Shown here piece after piece: positions 12,997 through 25,200 of a stretch of DNA of 64,000 bases. The notes under the pieces are model-generated. The model was given only the letters and a program-made list of their open reading frames with translations. It was not told the DNA's origin and did no database searches. The DNA lies in assembly GCA_013397435.1 (NCBI GenBank), contig VZRG01000272.1, positions 329,792 to 393,791 of the forward strand. Reading direction: 5' to 3'. Each line of letters begins with the position of its first letter. Within the stretch, counting starts at the first letter, position 1. This DNA is from Erythrocercus mccallii (lineage: Eukaryota; Chordata; Aves; Passeriformes; Dicruridae). Position numbers and translations under genes: made by a program.

Positions 12997-13340
12997 CAGT
13001 ACTGTGACCCATAGGGCAGAGAAGCTTTTATTTGGTATTGATGTCTCTGATGCACAATTTGCTTGTGCTGGAGTACTGTGAGCTTAATTTGGGATGCACT
13101 GAATGAGCTTGCCTCAGCTCTTTGCCCCAGTACCTCTCATCTTTGAAACTCTTCCAGATGATACCAAGACTGCTATTAGAAGAAAGAGTATTGGTATCTT
13201 TCACCACCTCAGTTCACCATCAAATGGATTTTCCATTGCTTGGAGTTGGTGTTAGGTTCTATGTTGGCAGATGCTGATGTAGTTTCAGAGCAAATGGATC
13301 TTAGTAACTAATCCTTGCCACCTCCTTGAGGTGATTTGCT

Positions 13341-13447
13341 GTATCTAACAGATGGGGAAGCACAGCAGTGTGAGGTGGTTGCAGAGCTGGGATTAGAGTG
13401 CTGATGTCCCAGGCTTCTGGGTCTGTGCTCTGCGCAACCACAAAGCC
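13341..13447 (+). repeat. Ancient MIR/L3-like interspersed repeat fragment
   Basis: The run 'cagatggggaag', then GCAGAGCTGGGATTAGAG, then 'gtcccaggcttctgggtctgtgctctg' resembles the shared MIR and L3 consensus text (gggaaactgaggc, gcagagctgggattagaaccc, ctgactcccagtccagtgctc). It is heavily diverged, as expected of a pre-avian insertion. Exact family cannot be named without an alignment. Confidence 0.5.
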
Positions 13448-13892
13448 AACCTTTCCTACCCATCTCCTGTTACTCTCTTGGGGCAAATTCCTATTGAACA
13501 TTATTAATAAGGACAACTGGGGAGTAATCCTGTTGTCCTAGTCAGGAGGGAAAGTGTTCTTTTAGTTCCATGCTGTTGTATGGAACTTAATGCTAATGGT
13601 CAGGAGACCTGAAACAACTACATCAAGCAGCCCACTGAGTGCCAGCCTTTCCTCTTATTTAGCTTAGTCTAAACTGACACCAAACTTTGACACCTCCTCT
13701 CCTCCCACAGTGGAGAGCCGCTGGGATATTTTTATACCACACATGGTTTCCCTCCTACATTTTCCTCCCATGTCAGTTATTCATACCCCCTTTAATAACC
13801 AGCAGGGGGATCATTACATTGAGCTACTGCCAAATGCATAATGACTGCTGCCTTTGCCTTATACAGTCACTGCACTACTGATAACCAATTCA

Positions 13893-13940
13893 GCATTGTA
13901 AAGTGCTTAGGGCTACCTTGGGGATGTGCTATATTAAACC
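13893..13940 (+). repeat. Ancient repeat scrap (TGTAAAGTGCTTxGGG type)
   Basis: ATTGTAAAGTGCTTAGGGCT is followed by 'accttggggatgtgctatatta'. It resembles the widely dispersed ancient amniote repeat tail in which TGTAAAGCGCTTTG precedes GGATGAAAGGCGCTATATAA. The remembered consensus is short, so confidence is limited. Confidence 0.4.
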
Positions 13941-16791
13941 CAACTCTTCTAAATCCTGTTTAATACAAAGAGATTGGTGGTGGGGGAGGGGGGAGGGAGA
14001 TTTAAAATTGTCATTAGTCACCTATTTTCAACAAGTAAGAATACCTGGTCACTTAGGGCCCAATTCTGTTGCTCTTAAGTCATAAATAGACCCCCTTATT
14101 TTAGTATGGGGTGCATGGCAGTGAGCACTCTGCTTGCCACAGGGGGAGGCAGAATTAGGTCCTATAAAGCTGTGCCTGAAACAGTAAGTTTTCAAGAAGC
14201 TGATGGGGGTGAGCATGCCCATTTCTGAATTTCCCTTACAAATGTTTTACAGTGGAAACAGGAAAGCGGAAACATGCTTCATATCTGACTAAAAATAAAG
14301 GTACTCTTAAACTTGTAAGAGGCAACATTTTTATTTGAATGATATGACAGAGCTGCCACAGGAGTGTTACCTGCTATAAAGAAAGCTTAAGAATTATTAC
14401 CTTTATTAGACCAGTGACACTGAGCTTTAGCCATACATTTCTAACTTCTGTCCCTCTACAAAGACAATTTTCTTTTCTTAAATAAACTGTCATGCTAGTG
14501 TTAATATATTGTTGGCTCCCTCATACTCTGAGAATACTGCTGATATAAAACATGTATATGTTAGATTGGTAATAGTATCTTTAGTGTAGCTGACTAGAAC
14601 AAATGTGTTTCCCTCATGGCTGTGCTAATGTGATAAAGGAAAATTGGCTGTTCATCAGCTTTTGGCTGGGTAAAGACAGTAGAGATGGAACCACATTCTT
14701 TTTTATGCATTAATACCACTGAGAACTTTTCACTAGTTATATTTCATGTGCAGGCATGTTGTGCAAAGATGTTGTAAAACATGAGATAATGCTACAAATA
14801 ACAAAGTAGAAAAGCCTGTATCTTTTATGATGATAACAGTCAAACACCAAATGACAGTAACAGGCTGTAAAAAATGTGATGCAGAAAAAAAATGCAATGT
14901 AACCACAATATATACGTATACTTAGGCTCTGGCAAATAGGGCATCAGATGTTTAGAGGGCTTTGTATTAAAATTAAATAAAAGAAAATGTTGTATTTAGG
15001 TCATTGATGTGTCAACACAAAAGATAACTTAAAATGGAGAGATGTATTTTGAGCGGTGAAACTCATATGCAATAACTTTTTGAACAAATCTCAAGGCTTA
15101 GTAATTATGATAATAGCCTTCAAATTTCCATCAGTGGAAGGGCAATAAATATTCCTGTCTAAATTTGGGAAATATTGACTGAATCTGGAAATGGCAATAA
15201 AGCTCAGCATGCATGTGTATGTTTGAAAGTACAGTTTGAGGAAAAATTCATTTGTACAATCTTGTGTGAAGCCAAAAAAAAAAAGCTAAACTAACCCTCC
15301 ATCTTATTTCATGTTTTCTTTTTTAAAATGCTGATAGACTCATGTTGCCTAAGGCACTGATGCTGATCATCTGAGCTCAGATTTATAGATAATTGTGTCC
15401 ATTTATCTTGGTCTGAAATTTGAAAGACTTTATTGCCAGAGTAGTATTGTGTGTGCTTATATTGTGGTTTTCAAGCTGGTATTTTGTTAACTGGTAAATA
15501 AGTTCTGTCTTTCCTTTTTTTTTTGCAATAAATTATTCTGACTTGCAAACCTTCTGTGTCCTCACATAGGTATTGTTCTTATGGAAGCAATAATTCCAGG
15601 TTTATTTTCTTTTGATTGGCGTGACTATGAAGATGGGATAAAGCACTCTAGTTTTATTTGCCTTAATAGACATGATTCACAGACATCCATATCTGCAAAA
15701 TTAAAATTGTACTGTCTAAATTGGCAGCAGCAAAATGGTGTTTCAAAATTTTAAAGCTACCAAGTTCTAATGTAAAAAAAGCTTTATGCAAGCTAAACAT
15801 TGCTAAAACCCAAGTAATTTAAGGGGTTTTTTGCAAATAAACTTTCTAAAGTAAAAGTTTAAGTCCAAGTTAAGTTAAGTCCAACTTAGTTTCTGTAATT
15901 AACTATAGCCACAATACTTCTGGTTTTCATTTTGTGTGGGCCTGGATTTTTTTAAATGAGAGTATTGAATTTCATATAATGTAAGGCTGAAAGACACTCA
16001 CTCCCGTGTTATTACACTTTTCCTAATTTTGGGTAACCTAAATCTAAGCATTTCTAATGCAAAAAAAACCCCCAACTTTGTAAAAGCTCAGCATCTTGTA
16101 ACTTTGTGCAGCTGGGAGAATGCCATAAAGTATATCTCTGAACGTCAGCTCAGACGTAAAATGAATTGGCAGGAAAGGGAGCACTTGCAGAAAACAGTAC
16201 CCTGGGGTGCTGGCTGAGTGCATATTCCTAGCCAAGGGTTCCCTTGATGAAAGGGAATTACCCAGTGGGTGTAAAGCAGATGTAGGCAGTTCCTATACCA
16301 TTCCCTTCAGCCCTTGTAGAAGGAAGAACGCTGGGGCTAGGGAGGCATTTTGGAGGGTGTTAGTAGCCTGTGTTTGGTTATCCTGAGCATGGTGTGCAGC
16401 CCCTTGAGGCCTGTTGGAAGTGATGTATGAGAAGAGCTGTGACAGCTGTAACATGTGCCCATGGCCCGAAGTGGTGATGGAGCTGTAACCAGCCTTGTAC
16501 CTCATGAAAGACACCCACCCTTCTTTTCCTCTCTTCGCCTCCATCTCCACCAGATCCCTGGGCTGTAGTTCCTTCTTTGATTTAACCCCTGTGGAAATTT
16601 TATGCTCTCTGCATTGGAATGGTGATCTTTTAATGAAAAAGAGGTAACTGCTTTCAGTAGGCACCAAAAATAAAGACACACAGCAAATAGAGGTAATGTT
16701 ATCAGTTAATCAGTGATAGACAAAAAATGTAGAGAAATCAAAGTGATTGCATGATAAAAGTTTGTGTTTCCCCTTTACATTGATTCTATAG

Positions 16792-16927
16792 GTGCATCAC
16801 AGCCGAATTAGTTTCTTCTTGAATGGTTGGGAAGATGATAACACACCTTTTGATTCAAGGACTCTTATGGGAACAGTTGCAGATACTGATGCTGATGGTA
16901 CTCTGCAAATTGGACAAAGCTTCACAG
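16792..16927 (+). CDS. USH2A: USH2A exon 4 (LamG-like domain)
   Basis: The acceptor TGATTCTATAG and donor CACAG|GTAAAT bound a 136-nt exon in phase 0, ending in phase 1. It encodes VHHSRISFFLNGW, then DDNTPFDSRTLMGTVADTDADG and LQIGQSFTG, the strand-turn-strand part of the N-terminal LamG-like/pentraxin-type domain of usherin (human residues about 218-262). The last G is shared with exon 5. It is one codon longer than the 133 nt I recall for human exon 4; the extra residue lies in the VADTDADG loop. The GTG at 16792 is an internal valine codon, not a start. The intron on its 5' side is over 16.7 kb. The domain's ligand is not established; being N-terminal it is extracellular. Confidence 0.95.
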
Positions 16928-18087
16928 GTAAATCTAGTAATACTTTAGTGGAACACACTGGAATAGTCAAAATAAGATATGCATGATATGGTTAAAAGAA
17001 GTGTGTAAGTAATTTTAAGTTATCTATAAGCTGAGAAGGAATACCTTACTGCAGAAGAAAATTCCTATTGTTCAAGTAGCTTTCTCAAAAGATTTGCTGG
17101 AAGATAGAGTAAATTATGACCATCTACCATACATCTATGTATTTCCTGCACTTAGGTAGATTTTCTCTAAAACATGTATGTAAAGTGAGTTATTGCACTA
17201 ATTTCCGCCCATAATTTCTCTGAGTAAATATAGAGAACTGTTTCAGAATTGAATTGTGCATGGCCACTAGACTACACCCCACTCTCTGCAGAGTCAGGAG
17301 CAGAGGCGAAGGTTTCTGCCTGTCTGTGTTCTTCAGTTTTAGCAATACTCATGTAAAACATGGCAGAGTGAGACTCTTTCAGCCTCTAGTAATACCTGAG
17401 AGTTTTTACTCTTCATCTGCATCTAGAGTTTTATATGTAGTATATCCTGACGTGATCATTGAAGAACAATGGGGGGATGTTTTGTTGCTTTTCACTAATT
17501 CTTGGCTCTGCAGGTATAAGAACACTGACTATTGCTCTTCAGGAACATGCACAAATTGAAGTTAACTTCCAAATACATGTCACATAAACAGCTTTGTTGT
17601 AGCTTTGGGCAAGAAAGTATTCTGTGCCCCATTTCTTAGAGCTTATGTTTGGAAATGTATTTTGTTGTGGTTTTGATTCTGAATGCTGGATAGCTAATAA
17701 TCATGTAAAAGAAAGAAATATTTTAAAATGCTTTTTATCTTTATTGTATAAATTGATAGGTACAGTTGTACCTACTGTATCTCTTCTCTAATTAGAGGTG
17801 GCACATGGACTGGCTCATTACTTCTGTCTAATGAGCCGATCCCTGTGCCACCTCTCTAATCAGAAAAGAGATAGGTACAAAATGTTCTTATAAAGTTATT
17901 ATAAATCATTCTTTTTTATCAAAAAAATTAAAGTCACTGCCCTCTATAGTTTTGTCCAGGTCCAAGATGGTTTCATTCAGGAGGGGTAATTGTGCAAAAG
18001 AGATTTCTGAGTGCTGAATTAAAGGTGCTCTCATGCAGTGCAAAGCTGCCTTCTGCTCAATAGATTATTTATGGTATATTTCCTTAG
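16928..18087 (+). other. USH2A: Intron 4
   Basis: This is a 1160-bp GT-AG intron. Its notable content is the long imperfect inverted repeat at 17766-17880, about 200 bp upstream of the exon 5 acceptor. Nothing else was recognised. Confidence 0.93.
17766..17880. repeat. Long hairpin-forming inverted repeat (MITE- or pre-miRNA-like)
   Basis: The left arm 17766-17820 and right arm 17829-17880 are reverse complements around an 8-nt loop. By hand alignment I count about 45 matches over 50 paired positions, with a 5-nt bulge on the left arm and a 2-nt bulge on the right. Shared blocks are GGCTCATTA next to the loop, GGTGGCACA, ATTAGAG and TTGTACCTA at the ends. Possible origins are a palindromic non-autonomous DNA transposon or a recent inverted duplication. 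A Drosha-type hairpin is conceivable. I do not recognise the family. Confidence 0.9.
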
Positions 18088-18151
18088 GTTTAGAGCAATT
18101 TGTTGGAAGAATGCAAGATTTTCGATTTTACCCAGTGGCACTTACAAACAG
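18088..18151 (+). CDS. USH2A: USH2A exon 5 (end of LamG-like domain)
   Basis: This 64-nt exon lies between acceptor TTTCCTTAG and donor AACAG|GTAAAG. It enters in phase 1, completing Gly, and leaves with two bases of Arg. It encodes LEQFVGRMQDFRFYPVALTN, the closing strands of the LamG-like domain: the GRMQDFR-(L/F)-Y-x-VALTNRE pattern is typical of LamG C-termini. The length equals human exon 5 (64 nt, as recalled). Being short, it depends on good splice sites; a strong hairpin sits about 200 bp upstream. Skipping it would shift the frame. Confidence 0.95.
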
Positions 18152-18386
18152 GTAAAGAACTTTTAATTTTGTAACAAAATAAGAGTGTGGTGAGAAGGAA
18201 GTGTAGATAACAATACGCTTATTTCCTGAAGTGTAGTGCTTTTCAGATGTTTCCTTTAATAATTGCTTATGACAATATACTTTCCTGAGCCTCATTTCAA
18301 AGATAACCTTTAATCTAAAAAATCTTGAATTAAAATAAATTCAACAACTTAATGTGTTTTGCTTTTGAACTGTTGCTTAAATAGGC

Positions 18387-18442
18387 TTGATGTATGTAGT
18401 GGTGTTGATGTATGTAGTGGTGTATGTAGTATATATGTAGTG
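18387..18442. repeat. Short tandem repeat, TTGATGTATGTAGTGGTG x2 plus decayed copies
   Basis: An 18-bp unit occurs twice (18387-18404 and 18405-18422), followed by shortened TATGTAGT units to about 18442. It is a simple slippage-type array with no evident function. Confidence 0.85.
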
Positions 18443-19790
18443 AAACAAAACGCTGTAATAAATATGTGCTCTCCTTGTTATTGTTGTCCTTGCTACAACC
18501 TGACTTAGTACGTATTCTGCAGAGAGTAGATCCAGTTGCTAGATTTCAATGCTTAAAAACTGTCTAGGTGTTACCTACTCATCATAATTCTGTCATAATA
18601 GTGTGTGCTGATAAGCTCAGTCCTGGTGGATAAGACTTGCTAAGCTTCCTCTGAGCTCCGTGTAAACTGTAGGGTGAGGAAGGGAGCACAGTAGACTAGT
18701 CCAGTTTTGGCCACTCAGGTACCAGTGATGTAGATGAGGAGGACAGGCATTCCAAGTGATTAGCATGCTGGCTTTGTGGCTGGAAGAGTGGTTCCCTGTG
18801 CTTAGCTGTTGCTTTCCTCTGGTTTCACTTCCCCATGGTATCCATGTGGGTATTGTTGGTGCTCCCCCACCCCTGCCCTGAGATGCCATTGTCCCTTGCT
18901 CTCCAGAGGAGGTTGTCACCATAAGCCACCAATGACTTATGCCCACAGAGCCCTGGGCAATTGCTTTGACTTCCTCTGTTCCTGAGGCCAAATTACTGTT
19001 GCCACTGCAATTTCTGTTGCCCTCCAGCCTCCCTTCCTAACACATTACAAAGAGATGTTACCTTTGTTATCCAGCTCATGCTGGATTAATCCAGGCATTT
19101 CAGGCTGGCCAGAAATAGTCAGGTCTTATTTGTCTGCGTGGTGCTTCTGGGGAGGCTGCACACAATGACACTCGGGACTGCAGACCTTCAGGCTCCTTAA
19201 TGATAGTCTTTCAATAAGATGTAGAGCAGTTTCCTTGGAGCTCAGCTGTCTGCAGGACATTATGATGAACTGAGCTTCTGTGAATTGGAAGTATAAATGT
19301 GAATCTGAATTCCAAGTTTTATGAAAATCATGTTGGTTGTATTTCTCAAAGCAATGCTTGTCAAATCTTTTGAACTACAGTTCAGGTCAGTGAAATGAAT
19401 AAAGCTTAACAATTGAAAATTAAGGTATTTTGCATACTGTTTTGACCTACTGATGTCTTCCTAGATTTGGGTTTATATCCACAAATAACTTGATCCAAAA
19501 TGTTTGTCTGGGAAAACTGGGAAAGAAAGTCTTGCCTGCATACCAATTAATTTAAGGCTGTACATATGTAAAAAGTCATGTAACTCTGGTTTCTGTGGAA
19601 GTTGTAGTGGCAGCTAGCAAGCATTTATTTGCTTAATAAGCACAAACAATTATATTCTTACTGAAAAAGTAGGAAAATGGGAAAAGTAACAAGTTTTAAA
19701 TATAAAAATTCAATCTCTTCTAGACTCACAAAATCCTTCCTTTATACTGGCGATGAGCAGATAAAGAACTGTCCATGTCATCTATATGTC

Positions 19791-19855
19791 TGCTTGCTTG
19801 CCTGCCTACCTACCTACCTACCTACCTACCTACCTATCTACCTACCTACCTACCT
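19791..19855. repeat. Tetranucleotide microsatellite (CCTA)n
   Basis: A (TTGC)n/(CCTG) lead-in is followed by about twelve CCTA units with one TCTA interruption. The small ORF running through it reads poly-YLPT and is not a gene. It is likely polymorphic. Confidence 0.95.
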
Positions 19856-20525
19856 TCATATCTATTTCAGTTGCTGATGTCAGAGGGGATTACGTATCTC
19901 AATGATTTGACATGATCAGGTTGATTGCAGTTAGAAAAATGGGCATTTTTATTAAAATTGTTGAAAGTGAAACTATTTCTGTTTGGGTTTCCTAACATAC
20001 AATATGATATTGTTCAAGATGGTCTTTTGTGAGGATTTGAGTGCAAACACTGAACTTTACTGTGGGTACAGGCAGTATATTGATACTGTTGATACTGTTT
20101 AGGAATAGGATTCAGACTACTGATTGGAGTCAGACATGATGCTACAATAAAATGTGAACAGTTTTTCTCCTCACATTTATGGCGGGATACATCCTATATA
20201 GCTTTAAACATCCCACCAAAGAACTCATTTCTCTTGGTGCCCTGTGTCTGAAGAACTCAGTGTGTGGGGGGCAATGAAAGGAGCTCCAGAGTGATTCTTC
20301 ACAGATATTTTCTGAAGATGCCTACTGCTACCATTGATAATGCAGAGACCTTGGGGAGAGGCTTCACTCCTAGCTGAGTGCCCCATTTTTATGAGCTTAA
20401 ATCAGGAGTTTAGTGCTTCTACTATAATCTAAACTGAATTTTGTTTAATCTATGAGCCTAGATGCACAAAGTGACATTTGTTCTTCTTGTTGTGTATGTA
20501 ATTACTATTTTCTATGCTGTGACAG

Positions 20526-20820
20526 AGACATTTTGGAAGTATTCTCTGGAAAATTCCCTCATCTTCATACCCAGTCTGAGTGCCGCTGTCCTGGAAGTCA
20601 TCCACGAGTACACCCTTTGATACAGAGGTACTGCATCCCTAATGGTGCAGATGATACCACTAATGACAGGGTGCTGAGGCTGGATGCAGAAGCCCATCCT
20701 CTCTACTACATCAATGATAATGACATTGGGACCACCTGGATTTCATCTGTGTTTGCTAATACTGCAGGTCTGGATCGTGGTGTTTCGATCACAATAGATT
20801 TACAAAATGGACAGTATCAG
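20526..20820 (+). CDS. USH2A: USH2A exon 6 (start of laminin N-terminal domain)
   Basis: Acceptor TGCTGTGACAG and donor TATCAG|GTAATG bound a 295-nt exon that enters by completing Arg and leaves in phase 0. It encodes DILEVFSGKFPHLHTQSECR, then CPGSHPRVHPL, RYCIPNGADD and NDNDIGTTWISSVF, up to DLQNGQYQ. The ECRCPGSHPR-to-YCIPN stretch opens the laminin N-terminal (LN, domain VI) module, and the DIGTTW(I/V)S motif is a hallmark of LN domains. The human exon has the same length. In human usherin this region has been linked to basement-membrane interaction (type IV collagen, fibronectin). The ORF visible from 20452 includes intron sequence before the acceptor, so its ATG is not a real start. Confidence 0.96.
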
Positions 20821-22096
20821 GTAATGGGAAGATGCCATTTATTAAAACAAAACTAAGAAAAGATTTTTGTAGATATTGCATTGCAATTTTCAGGATATTC
20901 AAACCTTATGCTTTAAAATGTTATCCTTACAGGACCTTACAGGACCAGGAAGAAAGTTTCCTTTATTGGCATATAACACTGCAAAAGGCAACAGAATGCC
21001 TTATGGTTCTTGGCATTCTCTTTTGATGTGCCAGTTTTAACAAGCAGTAATGTAAAGCAGATGTACAAAAGTAGATATACAAACGTAGATATCCTATGTG
21101 AAGGCACCAGTATTTAGAAACTGATTGTTGTCTTTTAACTCCACTTTTGTAAATTTCAACTTTAATTTTAATTTCTATTAAAACTTAAAGTGCTTGTTTT
21201 GTACCTGCTGGTAGAAAACTGACTGCAGACAAATAAATTTAATGTATCAAAAGCACATTGACATTTTAGAGGGCGTCTCTGTTTGTAAATATTCTGGAGG
21301 TGATAGATTGGCCTCCCAAGGAATACGAAAGGAGAAAATGACAAGCAGGCATAATTATTGAAGAGGCCATATTGCTCTTAACCCTCCACTAGGTTGTTGA
21401 AGAATGTCAGGATGTCTTGGATACAGGGACATATCAGAAGTGGGGCTACATTAACAACAGGGAATTCACCAAATTTCTGTTTATTCTTGCTGGCCTATTT
21501 TTTTTTTTAAATTATTGGTGAATAGGGAAAGAATGTGAGGACAGGCTTTGGCTACAAATGTAAAGGTTATTCATTTAGTTAAAAGTGATTTCAAATGTAT
21601 GTGAAATCCTTGGCTTTTGCTTATTTGATACACACACTTCTGCTTAAGCAGTATGCTGAGCAAAGTGTTCTTTGAAACAACACAGGTATTTGATGATATT
21701 CTGAGCTAAAAAATATGGAGAATTAAAAAAAAATTACCTGCCATCAGACAAATACCTTGTCAAATGTTTGGCAACAGAAAGTTACAACTTTCATTTTCAC
21801 CAAAATAACACTGCTGTAACAAATCGTGGACCTGACTTTGCAGTGCTTTTGCAAGCAGTCTTTGAGAAAAAGTGATTTTCTGATGCAATAGCTCAATAGC
21901 ATCTGAGAGATCAATGAGCTTGTTTAAAAAAAGTTCTCTTTGGCTTTAGTTGGGAATATGTGGGGTGAAATATGGCTGCTTCTGTCTGTGAGTGGTAAAG
22001 CAGACTGTAGAGTTACATAAAAATAAAGATTTAAAATCTCATTGTTTTACAACTTACCTATTAATATCAGTTCATAAATTTGTTATCTTCTTGTAG
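20821..22096 (+). other. USH2A: Intron 6
   Basis: This is a 1276-bp GT-AG intron with AT-rich unique sequence and a 10-T run near 21.5 kb. Nothing else was recognised. Confidence 0.93.
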
Positions 22097-22281
22097 GTAT
22101 TCTATATTATACTGCAGTTCTTTAGCCCACTCCCTGAAGCAATAAAAATTGAAAGGAAGAAAAGAGATGATCTAGAATGGAAGGACTGGCAATATTTTGC
22201 TAGGAATTGCAGTATTTTTGAAATGGAAAACAATGCATCTCTGGAAAAACCAGACTCTGTCAACTGTCTCCAGATGCATAG
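22097..22281 (+). CDS. USH2A: USH2A exon 7 (laminin N-terminal domain)
   Basis: Acceptor CTTCTTGTAG and donor GCATAG|GTATGAG bound a 185-nt exon, phase 0 in and two bases of Ser out. It encodes VFYIILQFFSPLPEAIKIER, then LEWKDWQYFARNC and LEKPDSVNCLQMH. The (D/E)W-x-x-WQYFA-x-NC pattern and VFYI-x-x-xFFSP(L/Q)P are strongly conserved in LN domains, where they form the core strands. NAS in the linker is a potential N-glycosylation site. The length equals human exon 7. An overlapping minus-strand ORF is a shadow of this exon. Confidence 0.96.
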
Positions 22282-25200
22282 GTATGAGTGGGTATTATCT
22301 GCATAATACAGATGCTTTGAACATGTAACATCCTGACACAATTCATTGCTATGTCCCAATGAGATAGAATCTTGTAATTTGGTACACTTATTTTTTATGG
22401 ACTGCTGAATATATATAAGATCCTAAACATGACCTTTCACCTCAAGATTGCCAAAGTCTTCTGTCTTCTGTCATTTTTATCAGATTTAATCATTTATGAG
22501 TGTGAGTTAATGGATTCCTCTGTTATTTTTGAGGTAGTTTCAAAATGTTACATGTTAGTGTTTTGATGGCTATTGTCAGTAGAATTGCAGAACACTGAGA
22601 GGATAAGTGGAGGAAGGTACTGATATAACATTGTTCTAAACTCTCTAGTGAATGTGAAAGTCTGCCTTCTGATCTCTGTGAGGGCAACTTTTCCTGAAGC
22701 TTAGGAAAGAGGCTGGACTGAAGTACAAAAGCCAGTCATTCAACCCTGCTAGTGTTATGCAACATATGTAAGAGATGGGTTGAAAATGGTATCATAAAGC
22801 TTTCTCATCTTTCCAAGCAAGAAGCAATATAAAACTGTGGTAAGAGGGGCGAGAAGGATTATTACCATTTAGAAATATGTTGTAAGCACTTATACTGTCA
22901 ATTAACATGTGAAAATTTAAAGCTATATAATATACAAAATATATCTTTCATAAATATCATGTATAACGTATATAATAGTAAATATGTTACCATATTACAC
23001 ACACACATATGTATGTACACACACACATATATAATTAAACTTACACCATTACATATATTCAACTGCATTATCTCTTGCCTGAGTTCAAGTGCCAGTCAGT
23101 ATTAGGCTTGTTTGGTACTTGGCTGGAAATCAGTGAGAAAATACATTACCAGGTGCTGTAGGCACTTTGCTTTTTTATATTTTTTCCCAGTTTTGCTACC
23201 TTTCTAAGACTTTTCAAGTGTCAGCATCTTTGTCTGTTCTCCAGGAGTTCAGAATTCTGAGGAGAGGAGCATAAGGTCATTTGAGTTACACCACTTTTCA
23301 GCAAAGGAATCTGAGCTTTATGGCTGATCTTTGAAGCAGAGGGTGGAGAAGGGAAATGTTAAGACAAATGTTTTTGGATAAATAACCCAAGTGAGGTGCA
23401 ATACCACTTTCAAAAAGATGTACTTCTATAATTTTTAAAAAGAACTGAGGAGTTAAATAGGGACTATTTCCATAAATGTTTTCTAAGCAGCACAGTTTCT
23501 CCCCTTCAATTAAAATGTAAATGGTAATAGGAAGTGATATGAATGAATAATTTTTGGGTACAGCTGATGTACAGAAAGCTTTAAATGATAAGACATATAT
23601 TGATTAATATTCTGTATGCTCAAAGAGGAGTTACTGCTGAAACAAAGCTCCAAATTTATGTCAGCAGTGTAACAGAGTTCCCTGGAGGTTTTTATTGTAA
23701 AACAAAACTTGTTTCTCTCTCTTTCTCTCATACCCACAAACTTGTAACTGCCCAGGCATGTCCAGATTGTCTTTCCAGGATATAGACACCAGTGTCCTTG
23801 TGTCCTGGTGGCCTATCAAGGGCTCCCTGGGTTTACATGGAAGAGAAATGACCTTGGTTTTGAAATCCTTACCATAACTTGATGTTTCTTGTTTTGGTGA
23901 TCACATGCTAGTACTAAATGGACTCTTTTTTGTGTTCTTTAGGAAATGAAAGTAATTAAGGTTTTTGTTTCTCCATCCTGTACCATCTGTGTAAGTTAGG
24001 AGTTGCTCATTGTCCTTTATCCCTTTATCGAAGCTTGGATTTTTGCTTAGTCTGAATATTGGCTGACCCTTATTTTAGAATCTCCTTTGTTTTCCTGGTT
24101 TCCTGAGAAACTGCACATAGTTGCCCTAAAATCTTGATGACCTGCTTATCTAGTTGCCATCAGCCTTACAGTCTTTCTGCTGTTCCTTCTGATGCTTCCA
24201 TACCAACGAGGTGTTATCTGCCATTTGTACCTGTCTAAACATTTCCATTACAATTCTATATGCCATGGAAGAAATATACTTTATTTAGTTTTCTGTGGAG
24301 GGAAAGAGAAGACATAATCACCCAGAGAAACAGATATATTCCACTGAGAATTTTGGGAAGCACTGACCTGGATTAGGAGCACAGGAAATTCAAAGATCCT
24401 TCATGAAGACAGAAGAGCTTGACTCAGCAGACTTAGCCTAACTAGAAATCTCATATTTCAAAAACTGACATATTTTGAAGTGACATTTTTTGAATGTTGC
24501 ATGTCAGGTGCCAGGTGATAAGGTGGGATACCTATTTTTAATGATCCCATGTAGGTGTGCAAATAAGCAGACATTCTTTTCTCTTCCAGAGGCTAAACTC
24601 TGCCTAGTATATAGACCAACATGACATGATTCATACCAAACTGTGGAAATGTGCAATTTATATCTACTTGTTTACTCAGTTCTACTTGAATTCTCAGGAC
24701 TGTCCTTCCCCTTCCTGGGCTTAAATATGCAGTTTTACTCTCGATCTTACTGCTTTCCATTAAATTATCTTGCACTTCACTTGCTGGAAGGTGGCACGTG
24801 TTTCTAACTCTGCTCTCTCAGATGAGCAGATGATACGGTCCCGTGACTCTGGAATTCAAAATATAACAATTGTTTCTGTATGGTTTTTATATGTATTTAG
24901 CAGGTATATTACCAACAATGCAAGCCTATTAATTATTGTGTTAGTCATCTGAATGATTTCCCATTGTGGCTCAAGCCTAGTTCATGTTTCTCAAGGACAG
25001 TGTGTTAAACTTTTTGAAAACGTGTACACATGACACTGTATCACTCACACTTTAGTCATATTTTGAAGTTCCCTGCTAAAGACTTTACTTTTAATTGGAA
25101 ACTTTGGGTCTGGAGAAGAGCATGGTAGTTTAGGGCAAAAGAGATATATAGTGAACATTTCTTTTCCCCTTCTTGAATTCTGGTGACTGGGAATCCACTG

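Larger units (their letters stand above)
1..16791 (+). other. USH2A: Intron 3 of USH2A (3' part)
   Basis: This AT-rich stretch has no exon I could support. I looked for the exon 3 peptide (end of the LamG-like sandwich before the VHHSRISFF segment) and did not find it, so the window probably begins inside intron 3; that is inference. It contains a 52-bp minisatellite (3.26 kb), an L2-like LINE relic (6.3-6.6 kb), a short perfect palindrome (8.5 kb), two CR1 fragments (8.8-9.2 and 12.9 kb), ancient MIR/L3-like scraps (13.3-13.9 kb) and a minus-strand ORF of unclear origin (11.0-11.4 kb). Other ORFs here look like chance. Confidence 0.8.
18152..20525 (+). other. USH2A: Intron 5
   Basis: This is a 2374-bp GT-AG intron. 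It has a short 18-bp tandem duplication near 18.4 kb, a GC-richer block at about 18.62-19.25 kb with no recognised origin, and a (CCTA)n tetranucleotide array at 19.8 kb. Confidence 0.93.

Noticed and set aside
16293..16679. 128-codon minus-strand ORF just upstream of exon 4
   Set aside because: No recognisable domain, initiation context or transposon landmarks; it appears to be an open frame in a locally GC-richer intron patch.
1..16791. USH2A exons 2 or 3 in the window
   Set aside because: Looked for the expected LamG-like and signal-peptide peptides and saw none, so they are taken to lie upstream.
16792..16986. GTG-started 64-codon ORF read as an independent gene
   Set aside because: It is exon 4 plus read-through into intron 4; the GTG is an internal Val codon following an AG acceptor.
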